6,726 nucleotides of DNA from an uncultured Ruminococcus sp. (GCA_902797525.1 CADBSZ010000037.1:1-6726); one strand, 5' to 3'; shown: positions 1-6,350, counted from the stretch's first letter. Translations and numbers: made by a program. The notes: generated by a model from the sequence alone, not told the origin.

Positions 1-74
1 GACGGAAGGCAAACGCACTTTTCGTCTGCTTTTGAGTTGCTGCTTGTTCGGCAATTGTTTCTGTGTCAAAACAG
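1..74. other. Left-edge stretch without a recognisable gene
   Basis: I see no start codon with a ribosome binding site and no recognisable protein here. Plus-strand frames 1 and 2 and one minus-strand frame are open across the stretch, but it is too short and start-less to call. It may be the upstream intergenic region of the GNAT gene or the remnant of a neighbour cut off by the window edge. Confidence 0.5.
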
Positions 75-103
75 TTGTATTATTTGGCTTTTTCTGTTAT
101 GAT
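75..103 (+). promoter_or_regulatory. Sigma-A type promoter for the GNAT-nhaC unit
   Basis: A -35 box TTGTAT (75-80) and a perfect-spacing -10 box TATGAT (98-103) are separated by 17 bases. The TGT just before the -10 makes it an extended -10 promoter. It lies about 34 bases upstream of the GNAT start and has no competing gene in between. Seen directly in sequence; activity is inferred. Confidence 0.7.
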
Positions 104-136
104 GTACTTAAACTGTGAAATCCGGGAGGAATGAAA

Positions 137-577
137 ATGCGAGTGAAAAGGCTTGACGAAACCGACGCAGCTGCGCTTGTTGAAATATCCAAGGCACCCG
201 GCTTTCCCTGTGAGCTGACGGAGGACGACGCCAAGGTATTTTGCCGCGGCAGGCTCCCTTCGAAGGAGGGCGTGCAGACCTACGGTATATTTGACGGCAA
301 AGCGCTTCTAAGCGTTGCGACCGCAACCTTTTGCCGCGTATTTCCCTGTGCCGACGCGCCGTCGGGCTTTATTGTCCACATCAGCGGCGTTTACACGCTG
401 CCGGAGTACCGTCACCGTCACTACGCGTCGGAATTGCTGAGCGCGGCGGAAGACGACGCCAAAGCGTTCGGCGCTGAGTATATTTGCTGTGACAGCACGC
501 AGGACGGATTGTATTATTCCTGCGGCTTTCAGCCGGCGCCCGATAATGAAACAAGAATGTGGAAACACGTTCGCTGA
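137..577 (+). CDS. GNAT-family N-acetyltransferase
   Basis: Predicted 146-residue cytoplasmic acetyltransferase that would move an acetyl group from acetyl-CoA to an amine; the substrate cannot be read from sequence. The fold is suggested by a strand ending in HISGVYTLPEY followed by RHRHYASELLSAAEDDA (about 92-108), which sits where the acetyl-CoA pyrophosphate loop and helix of GNATs lie. The later YYSCGF (about 126-131) matches the usual C-terminal YxxxGF signature. In the pyrophosphate loop the consensus (Q/R)xxGx(G/A) glycine is replaced by His (R-H-R-H-Y-A). Start choice: an ATG also occurs at 131, but GGGAGGA (124-130) abuts it with no spacing, whereas ATG 137 sits six bases downstream, so 137 is preferred. 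Only 30 bases separate its stop from nhaC, so the two are probably co-transcribed. Length fits a single-domain GNAT. Confidence 0.82.
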   Translation: MRVKRLDETDAAALVEISKAPGFPCELTEDDAKVFCRGRLPSKEGVQTYGIFDGKALLSVATATFCRVFPCADAPSGFIVHISGVYTLPEYRHRHYASELLSAAEDDAKAFGAEYICCDSTQDGLYYSCGFQPAPDNETRMWKHVR

Positions 578-607
578 TACACAAATCCCCGAAAGGAGAG
601 TTTATCG

Positions 608-2107
608 ATGATAGAAACCGGATGGATATCCATTCTGCCGCCTCTGATTGCGATTGCGCTCGCGCTGATTACAAAAGAGGTTTACTCATCGCTGTTTTTG
701 GGACTGCTGTCCGGAATGGTGATTTACGTTGTGGCGGCGCAGGAACCGTTTATGGCGGTTTTTTCGCGCATGTTTGACATGATGGCGGCAAAGATTGCCG
801 AAAATTCTTACATGATTATCTTTTTGGCGCTGTTATGGGCGGTGATAACGCTGGTCAGCAAATCCGGCGGAACCGCCGCTTACGGGCGCTGGGCGGAACG
901 GCGGCTGAAAACAAAGCGCACCACCCGATTGGCGACCGCGCTGCTGGGCGTGTTGATTTTTATTGACGACGGCTTTAATTGCCTGACCATCGGCACCGTC
1001 ATGCGCCCCGTCTATGACCGTCAGCGAATCTCACGTGAAAAGCTCGCTTATATCATCGACGCTACGGCGGCCCCGATTTGCATTATCGCGCCTGTGTCGT
1101 CATGGGCGGTAGCGGTTGCCTCTGAGGTCAGCGAAACAAACGGCTTCAACGTTTTTCTGTCGACCATTCCCTATAACCTTTACGCTCTGCTGACCATTTT
1201 GATGGTTGTGTTTGTGTGCGTCAGCGGCTTGGATTTCAGCAAGATGAAAAGAGCCGAGGACAAGGCACAGTTGGAAGGAAACGCCGAGGTTTTGGCGGAG
1301 GAGCAGCAGGAAGAAAAGCAGGGAAAGGGCAGGGTGATTGACCTGGTGCTGCCCATCGTGGTGCTCATTGTATGCGCGATTTTGGGCATGGCGTATGTCG
1401 GCGGTTTTTTCCGCGGCGTGCCCTTTGCAGAGGCAATTGGCGAAAACCCCACCGCAGGTCTTTCGCTGGGCGCGTTTGCAGGCTTGGTAACGGCGTTTAT
1501 TCTGTATATTCCGCGCAGAATCATTAAGGCAAAGGAGTTTGTCGGCTCCATCGTCAGCGGCGTCGGCAGTATCGTGCCGCCGATGTTGATTCTAATTCTG
1601 TCGTGGAGCTTGGGCGGCGTGTGCCGCGAAATGATTGGTACGGGAGAATTCATCTCAGGCTTCATCGCTTCTGCCAAGGTGCCGCTTGAGCTGCTGCCGT
1701 TTGTGGTGTTTGTCATCGCCGCCATCATGTCATTTTCAATGGGAACGTCGTGGGGCACCTTCGGTTTGCTGATTCCGATTGTCACGATGATTTGCTCCAC
1801 CGCCGCGGGCGCCGAGCTGCTGATTCCGACGCTTGGCGCGACCTTGGCAGGCTCTGTGTACGGCGACCATTGCTCACCGATTTCCGACACAACGATACTC
1901 GCCTCAACAGGCGCGCAGTGTGAGCACATTCGACATGTCGAAACCCAGATTCCTTATGCCACGCTGGTGGCGGCGGTCTGCGCCGTCGGATATCTGATTA
2001 TCGGCTTTACCCATATGCCGTGGATTGGCATGGGCGTCGGTGCGGCGCTGCTTATTGCCGCGGTTCTTGTGCTGCACAAAATCACAAAAGGTAAATCCGA
2101 ACGGTAG
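608..2107 (+). CDS. nhaC: Na+/H+ antiporter, NhaC family
   Basis: A 499-residue inner-membrane secondary transporter with about 11-12 hydrophobic segments. Family signatures are clear: FIDDGFNCLTIG (about 118-129), SMGTSWGTFGLLIP (377-390) and the strongly conserved YGDHCSPISDTTILASTGAQ (418-437), followed by a His-containing HIRHVETQIPYA stretch. These match the Na_H_antiporter (NhaC) family, whose members exchange Na+ for H+; some relatives exchange organic acids or amino acids, so the exact substrate is uncertain. A charged Glu/Lys/Gln-rich cytoplasmic loop lies at about 207-243 between two membrane halves. The start ATG has AGGAG at 594-598 nine bases upstream. It follows the GNAT gene by 30 bases and ends just before a strong terminator, so it is the last gene of that operon. 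The nhaC symbol denotes family membership rather than proven orthology. Confidence 0.9.
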   Translation: MIETGWISILPPLIAIALALITKEVYSSLFLGLLSGMVIYVVAAQEPFMAVFSRMFDMMAAKIAENSYMIIFLALLWAVITLVSKSGGTAAYGRWAERRLKTKRTTRLATALLGVLIFIDDGFNCLTIGTVMRPVYDRQRISREKLAYIIDATAAPICIIAPVSSWAVAVASEVSETNGFNVFLSTIPYNLYALLTILMVVFVCVSGLDFSKMKRAEDKAQLEGNAEVLAEEQQEEKQGKGRVIDLVLPIVVLIVCAILGMAYVGGFFRGVPFAEAIGENPTAGLSLGAFAGLVTAFILYIPRRIIKAKEFVGSIVSGVGSIVPPMLILILSWSLGGVCREMIGTGEFISGFIASAKVPLELLPFVVFVIAAIMSFSMGTSWGTFGLLIPIVTMICSTAAGAELLIPTLGATLAGSVYGDHCSPISDTTILASTGAQCEHIRHVETQIPYATLVAAVCAVGYLIIGFTHMPWIGMGVGAALLIAAVLVLHKITKGKSER

Positions 2108-2121
2108 ATTTATCGAATAAC

Positions 2122-2155
2122 AAAAAGCCCTGTTCCAAAAGAAACAGGGCTTTTT
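2122..2155. terminator. Rho-independent terminator after nhaC (probably bidirectional)
   Basis: The arms GCCCTGTT (2127-2134) and AACAGGGC (2143-2150) form an 8-bp stem with an 8-base loop, flanked by AAAAA on the left and TTTTT on the right. It starts 14 bases after the nhaC stop. Because of the A-tract it would also work on the minus strand, for transcripts of the convergent tetR gene. Confidence 0.92.
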
Positions 2156-2183
2156 CAAGGTTGGGAAATGAATTAATACTATT

Positions 2184-2216
2184 CTCTGATAGAAAGCAGA
2201 CAACTTTCTATCAGAG
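2184..2216. repeat. Perfect 13-bp inverted repeat between convergent genes
   Basis: CTCTGATAGAAAG (2184-2196) and CTTTCTATCAGAG (2204-2216) are exact reverse complements around a 7-base loop; the next outer pair (T2183-A2217) also matches. Neither strand has a T-run directly after the stem, so it does not look like a standard intrinsic terminator. It lies between the nhaC terminator and the tetR stop. It could be an mRNA 3'-end stabiliser, a protein-binding dyad or a mobile-element scar. Confidence 0.75.
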
Positions 2217-2247
2217 AGAAAACGCTTGGCGCATGGCATACAAAAGC

Positions 2248-2826
2248 TTATCTGTTCCGGCTGCTTAAATACGTCCGCAGGCCTTTGTCGAGCTCAGACA
2301 GCATTTTAACAATATAATCCTGCGACTGTTCGAAGCCGGTTGTAACCCAATCGGCAATAACGGCAAAACAGCCGTTTACATGATAGCGAACAACGCATGT
2401 TAAATCACTTTCGGGATAATCGGAGCCAAGTTGTTCCGATAAAACCAAACGCTCAATTCCGATAAACATTTTGAGCAAATTTTGATAAAGGCCGCTTGTG
2501 TTGTGAGGACTGAATATCATTTTGAAATAAACGGAATGCGCCGACACATAGTTTAACATATCATGATAAAACACAGCGGACGTTTTTTCACCGTGCTGAG
2601 TCAACACAATGCCTACATCGCTTAAAATGATTTTTGTCAGCTGCTCGTACACATCATATATATCCAGAAAATGCTTGTAGAATGTGACACGGTGAATATC
2701 TGCCATGTCCGAAATCTCCTGAACGGTAATCTGTCTGAGTTCTTTTTCACACATCAGCTCCGCAAGCGCCTGATAAATTGCGCTTTTTGTTTTCATCGAC
2801 CTGCGATCGGTTTTTCTGTCTGCCAT
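2248..2826 (-). CDS. TetR/AcrR-family transcriptional regulator
   Basis: A 192-residue DNA-binding repressor-type protein. The N-terminal part carries the TetR helix-turn-helix: ITVQEISDMADIHRVTFYKHF (about 33-52 with its flanks), including the typical T-F-Y-K-H-F recognition helix. The C-terminal half (about 90-185) is helical and ligand-binding in the family; its pattern, with YHVNGCFAVIADWVTTGF (148-165), resembles the Firmicutes-type TetR C-terminal domain. The ligand is unknown. The start ATG has AAGGGAG upstream (about 11-base spacing); an in-frame GTG three codons earlier is an alternative. It is divergent from the exported-protein gene across 249 bases and convergent with nhaC. A palindrome inside its own promoter suggests autoregulation. 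It is inferred, not shown, to regulate the divergent gene. The minus-strand frame stays open far beyond the start, antisense to the neighbour, but that extension is not a protein. Confidence 0.9.
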   Translation of the reverse strand: MADRKTDRRSMKTKSAIYQALAELMCEKELRQITVQEISDMADIHRVTFYKHFLDIYDVYEQLTKIILSDVGIVLTQHGEKTSAVFYHDMLNYVSAHSVYFKMIFSPHNTSGLYQNLLKMFIGIERLVLSEQLGSDYPESDLTCVVRYHVNGCFAVIADWVTTGFEQSQDYIVKMLSELDKGLRTYLSSRNR

Positions 2827-2857
2827 GATACGCACGCTCCCTTCTGTAACCGTTTTC

Positions 2858-2886
2858 AGTATAGCATGAAATTCCATGATATTCAA
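2858..2886 (-). promoter_or_regulatory. Promoter of the tetR gene
   Basis: Read on the minus strand, a -35 box TTGAAT (2886-2881) and a -10 box TATACT (2863-2858) are 17 bases apart, with TGC before the -10 (extended -10). It lies 32 bases upstream of the tetR ATG. Confidence 0.7.
2861..2882. promoter_or_regulatory. Candidate TetR operator palindrome
   Basis: A 22-bp dyad in which 9 of 11 base pairs match, with the core CATGAAATTCCATG (2865-2878). It fills the spacer between the -35 and -10 boxes of the tetR promoter and touches both. Position and symmetry are typical of a TetR-family autorepression operator. Which protein binds it is inferred. Confidence 0.55.
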
Positions 2887-2909
2887 GTTCGCTACAATTT
2901 TTCTTGGTT

Positions 2910-2955
2910 TGTAAAATAGGCTACACCTGCATGCGAATGTGTAAATTAGGCTACA
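2910..2955. repeat. Pair of 16-bp direct repeats with 30-bp period
   Basis: TGTAAAATAGGCTACA (2910-2925) and TGTAAATTAGGCTACA (2940-2955) differ at one base and start exactly 30 bp apart, about three helical turns. Each is flanked inward by TGTA-N8-TACA dyad ends. A partial third copy (CGCTACA, 2890-2896) lies a further ~29 bp to the left. They sit upstream of both divergent genes and look like binding sites for a regulator. Confidence 0.6.
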
Positions 2956-2969
2956 TACCGGGGGTGTTT

Positions 2970-2981
2970 TGCATATATGCA
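2970..2981. promoter_or_regulatory. Perfect 12-bp palindrome upstream of the exported-protein gene
   Basis: TGCATATATGCA is a perfect palindrome 15 bases after the second direct repeat and 15-18 bases before the -10-like sequence of the plus-strand gene, that is, in the -35 region. It could be an operator. Short AT-rich palindromes also arise by chance, so confidence is low. Confidence 0.35.
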
Positions 2982-2995
2982 GGGGCGGCTTTTTA

Positions 2996-3004
2996 TGATA
3001 TATT
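2996..3004 (+). promoter_or_regulatory. Possible extended -10 of the exported-protein promoter
   Basis: TGA followed by TATATT fits an extended -10 element and would give an mRNA leader of roughly 65 bases before the 3076 start. No good -35 lies at the right spacing; TTGCAT (2969-2974) with TATGAT (2994-2999) is an alternative but has a 19-base spacer. A weak core promoter would fit a gene needing an activator, but this is inference. Confidence 0.35.
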
Positions 3005-3075
3005 GATATTGCAATCAAGAGAGAGCCGAAACAAAAGCAAACGACCCTCCAAATAAATGCAAGGGAGTGCGAATC

Positions 3076-4716
3076 ATGAAAAAGACAAACAGAATCAAAA
3101 CCAGAATCATCGCAGGCATTCTTTCCGCCATCACCGTTATCTCGGTCGGCACAGCGGCAATTGGCTCCGCCTCGGCGGCTTCTGTTTCTGCTGAATCGTC
3201 CGTGTCCGCAGGCATTGCCGAAAGCATGGCTAAGACCACCTTCGGTTTCATCGGCAAAACACTGCTGAACGCCACCGGCACCAAGCTCGCGAATATGGCA
3301 ATCGGACCTGTATTTAATTTGATTTTCGGCTTGGACGACGGTCCCTCCAATCAGGATGTGATTGACGATGTTGACAAGCAGGCGGCGGAAATCAAGGCCA
3401 AGGTCAATGAGGTCCTCAACGAGGTGCAGACGCTGTCGCAAACCGCCAATCAGTATCACAGCGAAGAAATGCGCCGGCTGCAGTCGATTGATTCCAATAT
3501 CAGCACCATGGAATTCAGAAAGCAAACAGATAAAGTCGCGGAGGATTACGCAAACGTGCTGAAGCGTATTGCGAACAACAAGGATAACTTCACCTGCGAC
3601 GGTATGGGCAAGCTCAACAACACCACCTACAAGGCATACAAGGAAATCATCAACGATCCCGTGTGCAACATCAGCACTTTGCAGGCTGATTTTGACGCAA
3701 TGCTCAGCTTCCTGAAGGGTGAGCGCAGCTCGAACAACCACGAAAACGGCTATGCGCAGCTCAGCTCCTATCTGCTCGACAGGGTAATGGCCGCCGATAA
3801 AAACGAGCACAGCTACACCAAAACCCCCGATTACCACAAGGTAATCAAGGGCATCAACACCGAAATCACCTCAATGGAGGAGCATGCTATCCTCGACTTC
3901 TTTGCCATCAACGTGCTTAACAACATGTCCAAAAAAGTAAAGGAATATGAGATTGACAATAACATCATTACTGTCAACGCAGATGAATCTCCCTTTGCCA
4001 AGTTTGACAACACTGCTTCCGAAATGCTCCGTAGCCTCGGCGACATGGACGATATTTTTAATAAGGTTATCAAGGACAACGAAAACAATATGCTCAACGT
4101 TGCTCCCTATACCCTGACAACCACCAACCTCAATCACTACACCACGGAAAAGGGCTGCAGAAGCTTTGTTGACGCTTGGTCACAGGGTATTGACTCGAAT
4201 TGTGATTTCACAATCAGCTCCAACGGAAAATTTATTACAGTACAAGCAGACGCAAAGAAGGGCTACAAGCTCGACGATAACGTCAAGGGAATTAATGCCA
4301 GCGGCGGTTTTGAGGTTCCCGAGCGCAGAAAGGTAGTGCTGAATCTCGGAACGGATAATTGGAATGGCAGCACATTTGATTCTTCCGCAAAAAGCGACCT
4401 GAACACCTTCTCGGTTTCAAGCAATTCTGATTTTACACTGACTTATACTTTCGTAAAGGGCGGATGTCACGCAGTTTATGTTCCGGGCAACGCAAAAAAC
4501 GCAAAAGTATACTTTAACCGCGGCACCGTATACGGCACAACAGGCTCTGCCATTTGTATCGCTGCCGGAGCGGATCACACAAGCGTCACCGCCATCGGTG
4601 ATTATAATTATGACTGCGCGGGCGGATTTGAAGATAAGGGCAGCCATACAACAAAAGGATATATCATCTTCGATAAAATCGATCCTCCGAGCGACAAACC
4701 CGACTGGTACACCTGA
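3076..4716 (+). CDS. Exported helical/beta two-part protein of unknown function
   Basis: I do not recognise the family. The 546-residue product begins with a classic signal peptide: basic residues 1-10, hydrophobic core about 11-30, and an SASA-A cleavage site near 34/35. After a Ser/Ala-rich linker comes a Gly/Ala-rich hydrophobic stretch (about 55-86). A DDGPSNQDVIDDV turn leads into long amphipathic helices with coiled-coil-like spacing (about 92-170), and more predicted helix follows to about 340. The C-terminal third (about 345-546) is Gly/Thr/Asn-rich and reads as beta strands, ending DKPDWYT. Seven Cys occur (174, 197, 361, 376, 464, 494, 514), compatible with disulfides. No LPXTG, dockerin, SLH or transmembrane anchor is seen, so it is probably secreted. 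A hydrophobic segment next to long helices loosely resembles helical pore-forming toxins, but this is only architectural. The start ATG is 8 bases after GGGAG (3063-3067); the upstream GTG at 3067 overlaps that site and is rejected. It is divergent from tetR. Confidence 0.85.
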   Translation: MKKTNRIKTRIIAGILSAITVISVGTAAIGSASAASVSAESSVSAGIAESMAKTTFGFIGKTLLNATGTKLANMAIGPVFNLIFGLDDGPSNQDVIDDVDKQAAEIKAKVNEVLNEVQTLSQTANQYHSEEMRRLQSIDSNISTMEFRKQTDKVAEDYANVLKRIANNKDNFTCDGMGKLNNTTYKAYKEIINDPVCNISTLQADFDAMLSFLKGERSSNNHENGYAQLSSYLLDRVMAADKNEHSYTKTPDYHKVIKGINTEITSMEEHAILDFFAINVLNNMSKKVKEYEIDNNIITVNADESPFAKFDNTASEMLRSLGDMDDIFNKVIKDNENNMLNVAPYTLTTTNLNHYTTEKGCRSFVDAWSQGIDSNCDFTISSNGKFITVQADAKKGYKLDDNVKGINASGGFEVPERRKVVLNLGTDNWNGSTFDSSAKSDLNTFSVSSNSDFTLTYTFVKGGCHAVYVPGNAKNAKVYFNRGTVYGTTGSAICIAAGADHTSVTAIGDYNYDCAGGFEDKGSHTTKGYIIFDKIDPPSDKPDWYT

Positions 4717-4750
4717 TTCACAGATACAATAGTATAGTTTAGAAGAAAAA

Positions 4751-4791
4751 CTGCCATCTAAGCATATGCTTGGATGGCAGCGCTGTTTTTT
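4751..4791. terminator. Bidirectional intrinsic terminator between convergent genes
   Basis: CTGCCATC (4751-4758) pairs with GATGGCAG (4773-4780), followed by a T-G wobble and an AAGC/GCTT inner stem around an ATAT loop: about 13 bp. On the minus strand TTTTTCTTCT follows the stem directly, making a strong terminator for the acyltransferase unit. On the plus strand a six-T run (4786-4791) follows after five bases (CGCTG), so it can also end the exported-protein transcript. Confidence 0.9.
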
Positions 4792-4813
4792 GAGGGAATA
4801 TGGATGTGTGAAA

Positions 4814-5056
4814 TCACTTTGATTCTTTGGCGGTGTTGATGGAGGCAATCAAAATTTGTTTGATCTCTATACAGTTATTCAACATGGAAGCAGCCATCGT
4901 TTCATCCAAATAATCTGATTTTTTCAGAATAAGTAGCCAATATTCTGTTTCAGCCGTTTCTTTTAGAGCAATGTGAAGTTTAGCAATAAAATCAGCTTTA
5001 CTGTTTCCGTATTGCGCTTCGTTAATACTTGCACCGATAGATAGATTTATTCCCAT
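4814..5056 (-). pseudogene. 5'-truncated four-helix-bundle (23S rRNA IVS-type) protein
   Basis: The 80-codon frame from ATG 5056 matches the second to fourth helices of the four-helix bundle family first known from proteins encoded in 23S rRNA intervening sequences. Its SIGASINEAQ...KADFIAKLHIALKETAETEYWL resembles the family pattern SxGANIxEAQ...DFIxKLxIALKExxETxYWL. Family members are usually about 115-125 residues. Here the first helix (about 35-40 residues) is missing: the frame hits a stop at 5081-5083 and the homology starts right at the end of the acyltransferase gene. The ATG overlaps that gene's stop (ATGGGAATAA, 10-base overlap), so translational coupling is possible, but no ribosome binding site is present. 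Sampled lines here are about 33-37% GC, lower than the left half. The molecular role of the family is unclear. I judge it a remnant; a shortened functional protein cannot be excluded. Confidence 0.6.
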
Positions 5057-6288
5057 GTGATATCGCAAAGACGGAATTTCTCATCTCTTATAAACTGATA
5101 AGGTATATCTGCCTCTGCGAGTTCATCTAAAAATGCTTTGAATACAGCATCGTCCGGGAAATTTTGTATAAATGCCAAATAGAAGCTGTGGTTGACGCAG
5201 GCTATCTCAACAGCAACGTCGATAACAGTCGGTTCAGCCATTAAATACACTTCTTCTATGTACGGATCCAGCACCCCAAAGCTTCTGTTGTCTGTATAAG
5301 AAACAGCCGCCGTCCATCTTGCGGCGCCCGAGGCTTTACTCAACACATCAAACTTCATTTGCAGCGGCATCATATCAAGCTTTTGGCGCATTGCTTTTAA
5401 TGACTTCACATGCCAAAGAGAGTTCTCGGGCTGTGCCTGAAGCATCAGTTTTCCGCGGGTAACGGTACACATGCGTTCGACGTCCTCGTTCTCTCTGCCT
5501 TTTGGAAAATCAATTTCGGCAACATTAGCAAATTGCCGGTAATTATCACGGTTTCCGAGCATTGCCTTATGATCTACTGCAATCGTTATATTGATTATTT
5601 TTTCACTTTCGGGGTCATTCTTTCGGATGGCTCTCGCAAGGATAACCGCTATCAGCGCGTTGGGACTTCCGTCGTTCTCACGGCAATAACGCATGACCTC
5701 CTGCTCGGGAAGTCTTAAATAGAAAATGTGGTTTTCACCCTTGGTACCCGGATTGATTCTGTAAAAGTCCGAGATGGGCTTCTTTTGATAAAGCGGTGCT
5801 TCTGCCGCATCAATATCTAAATGTGCAAACGGATTGCCGCTCTCTGTTTTGGGTATTTCCTGTCCGGGGAGCCTGAAGCCCGTGGAATCCAGGGTGAGTT
5901 GATATTTCTTGCTCAGGTATACGAAAAGCAGACTTTTGATATACGGTAAAAAGCCGGCGCCGTCTGTTAAACCGTGGAGAATCTCAACGGCAAGCCGCTT
6001 TCCTTCATACTTGATTGCCATGAGGTGATAATTCGACGCTTCTGTATTAAATACAATCGGATTCCAAGTGTTTCTGACTGTCAACGGAAGCGGATTTGGA
6101 ATCGGAACGAGGTCATTCTCTGTCTTTTTCGCCCGAATATAGAAATACGGAAATCTTTCCCGTAATAGTTCTGCTGCTTCCGTAAGAATATCTCCGTCTA
6201 TCGGCTCACCCAGCGTTACAGTGCATCCCATGGTGTTGGCGTTTCCCGTAGAACTTAAATAAAGCATTGGGTCATAGTATTCTGACAT
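5047..6288 (-). CDS. Condensation/acyltransferase-like protein (HxxxDG motif)
   Basis: A 413-residue predicted cytoplasmic protein of the acyl-CoA-dependent acyltransferase superfamily that includes chloramphenicol acetyltransferase, NRPS condensation domains and alcohol acetyltransferases. The key signature is HGLTDGAGF (105-113), where H105 would be the catalytic base and D109/G110 structural. The N-terminal part with LRERFPYFYIR (42-52) and the later SYTDNRSFGVLDPYIEEV (330-347), which stands in the position of the DFGWG-like element, fit small stand-alone Firmicutes members. The length (about 410-430 expected) suggests it is intact. Acyl donor and acceptor cannot be inferred. No carrier protein or NRPS/PKS partner is in the window. 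The start ATG has TTGGAG (GGAG 6297-6300) eight bases upstream, and a good promoter precedes it. The only downstream partner is the four-helix remnant, overlapping its stop. Alcohol acetyltransferase annotation is possible but unproven. Confidence 0.75.
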   Translation of the reverse strand: MSEYYDPMLYLSSTGNANTMGCTVTLGEPIDGDILTEAAELLRERFPYFYIRAKKTENDLVPIPNPLPLTVRNTWNPIVFNTEASNYHLMAIKYEGKRLAVEILHGLTDGAGFLPYIKSLLFVYLSKKYQLTLDSTGFRLPGQEIPKTESGNPFAHLDIDAAEAPLYQKKPISDFYRINPGTKGENHIFYLRLPEQEVMRYCRENDGSPNALIAVILARAIRKNDPESEKIINITIAVDHKAMLGNRDNYRQFANVAEIDFPKGRENEDVERMCTVTRGKLMLQAQPENSLWHVKSLKAMRQKLDMMPLQMKFDVLSKASGAARWTAAVSYTDNRSFGVLDPYIEEVYLMAEPTVIDVAVEIACVNHSFYLAFIQNFPDDAVFKAFLDELAEADIPYQFIRDEKFRLCDITWE

Positions 6289-6321
6289 TGCTTTTTCTCC
6301 AATCTGTTTTATCGTAGAAAT

Positions 6322-6350
6322 ATCATACCATATTCAAATCAACTTGTCCA
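6322..6350 (-). promoter_or_regulatory. Promoter of the acyltransferase-like gene
   Basis: Read on the minus strand, a -35 box TGGACA (6350-6345) and -10 box TATGAT (6327-6322) are 17 bases apart, with TGG immediately before the -10 (extended -10). It lies 33 bases upstream of the ATG at 6288. No other gene lies between. Confidence 0.7.

Noticed and set aside
1..60. Similarity of TTGCTGCTTG near the left edge to the same word in the right-end repeat (6419-6428)
   Set aside because: The shared word is about ten bases with no extension, so it is not evidence that the two ends carry the same repeat.
131..136. Earlier ATG for the GNAT gene
   Set aside because: The ribosome binding site GGGAGGA abuts this ATG directly, while ATG 137 has proper six-base spacing.
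1180..1929. 249-codon minus-strand open frame antisense to nhaC
   Set aside because: Shadow of the strongly conserved NhaC protein; its product has no family signature and no ribosome binding site was seen.
3045..3067. CCCTCC upstream of the exported-protein gene could pair with its AGGGAG ribosome binding site
   Set aside because: Only four consecutive base pairs form at a time (CCCT-AGGG or CTCC-GGAG); too weak to claim an RNA switch.
2827..3837. The tetR minus-strand frame stays open for a further ~337 codons antisense to the exported-protein gene
   Set aside because: The tetR start with ribosome binding site, promoter and palindrome lies at 2826-2886, and the plus-strand gene has a clear signal peptide and start. 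The antisense extension is a by-product of codon bias.
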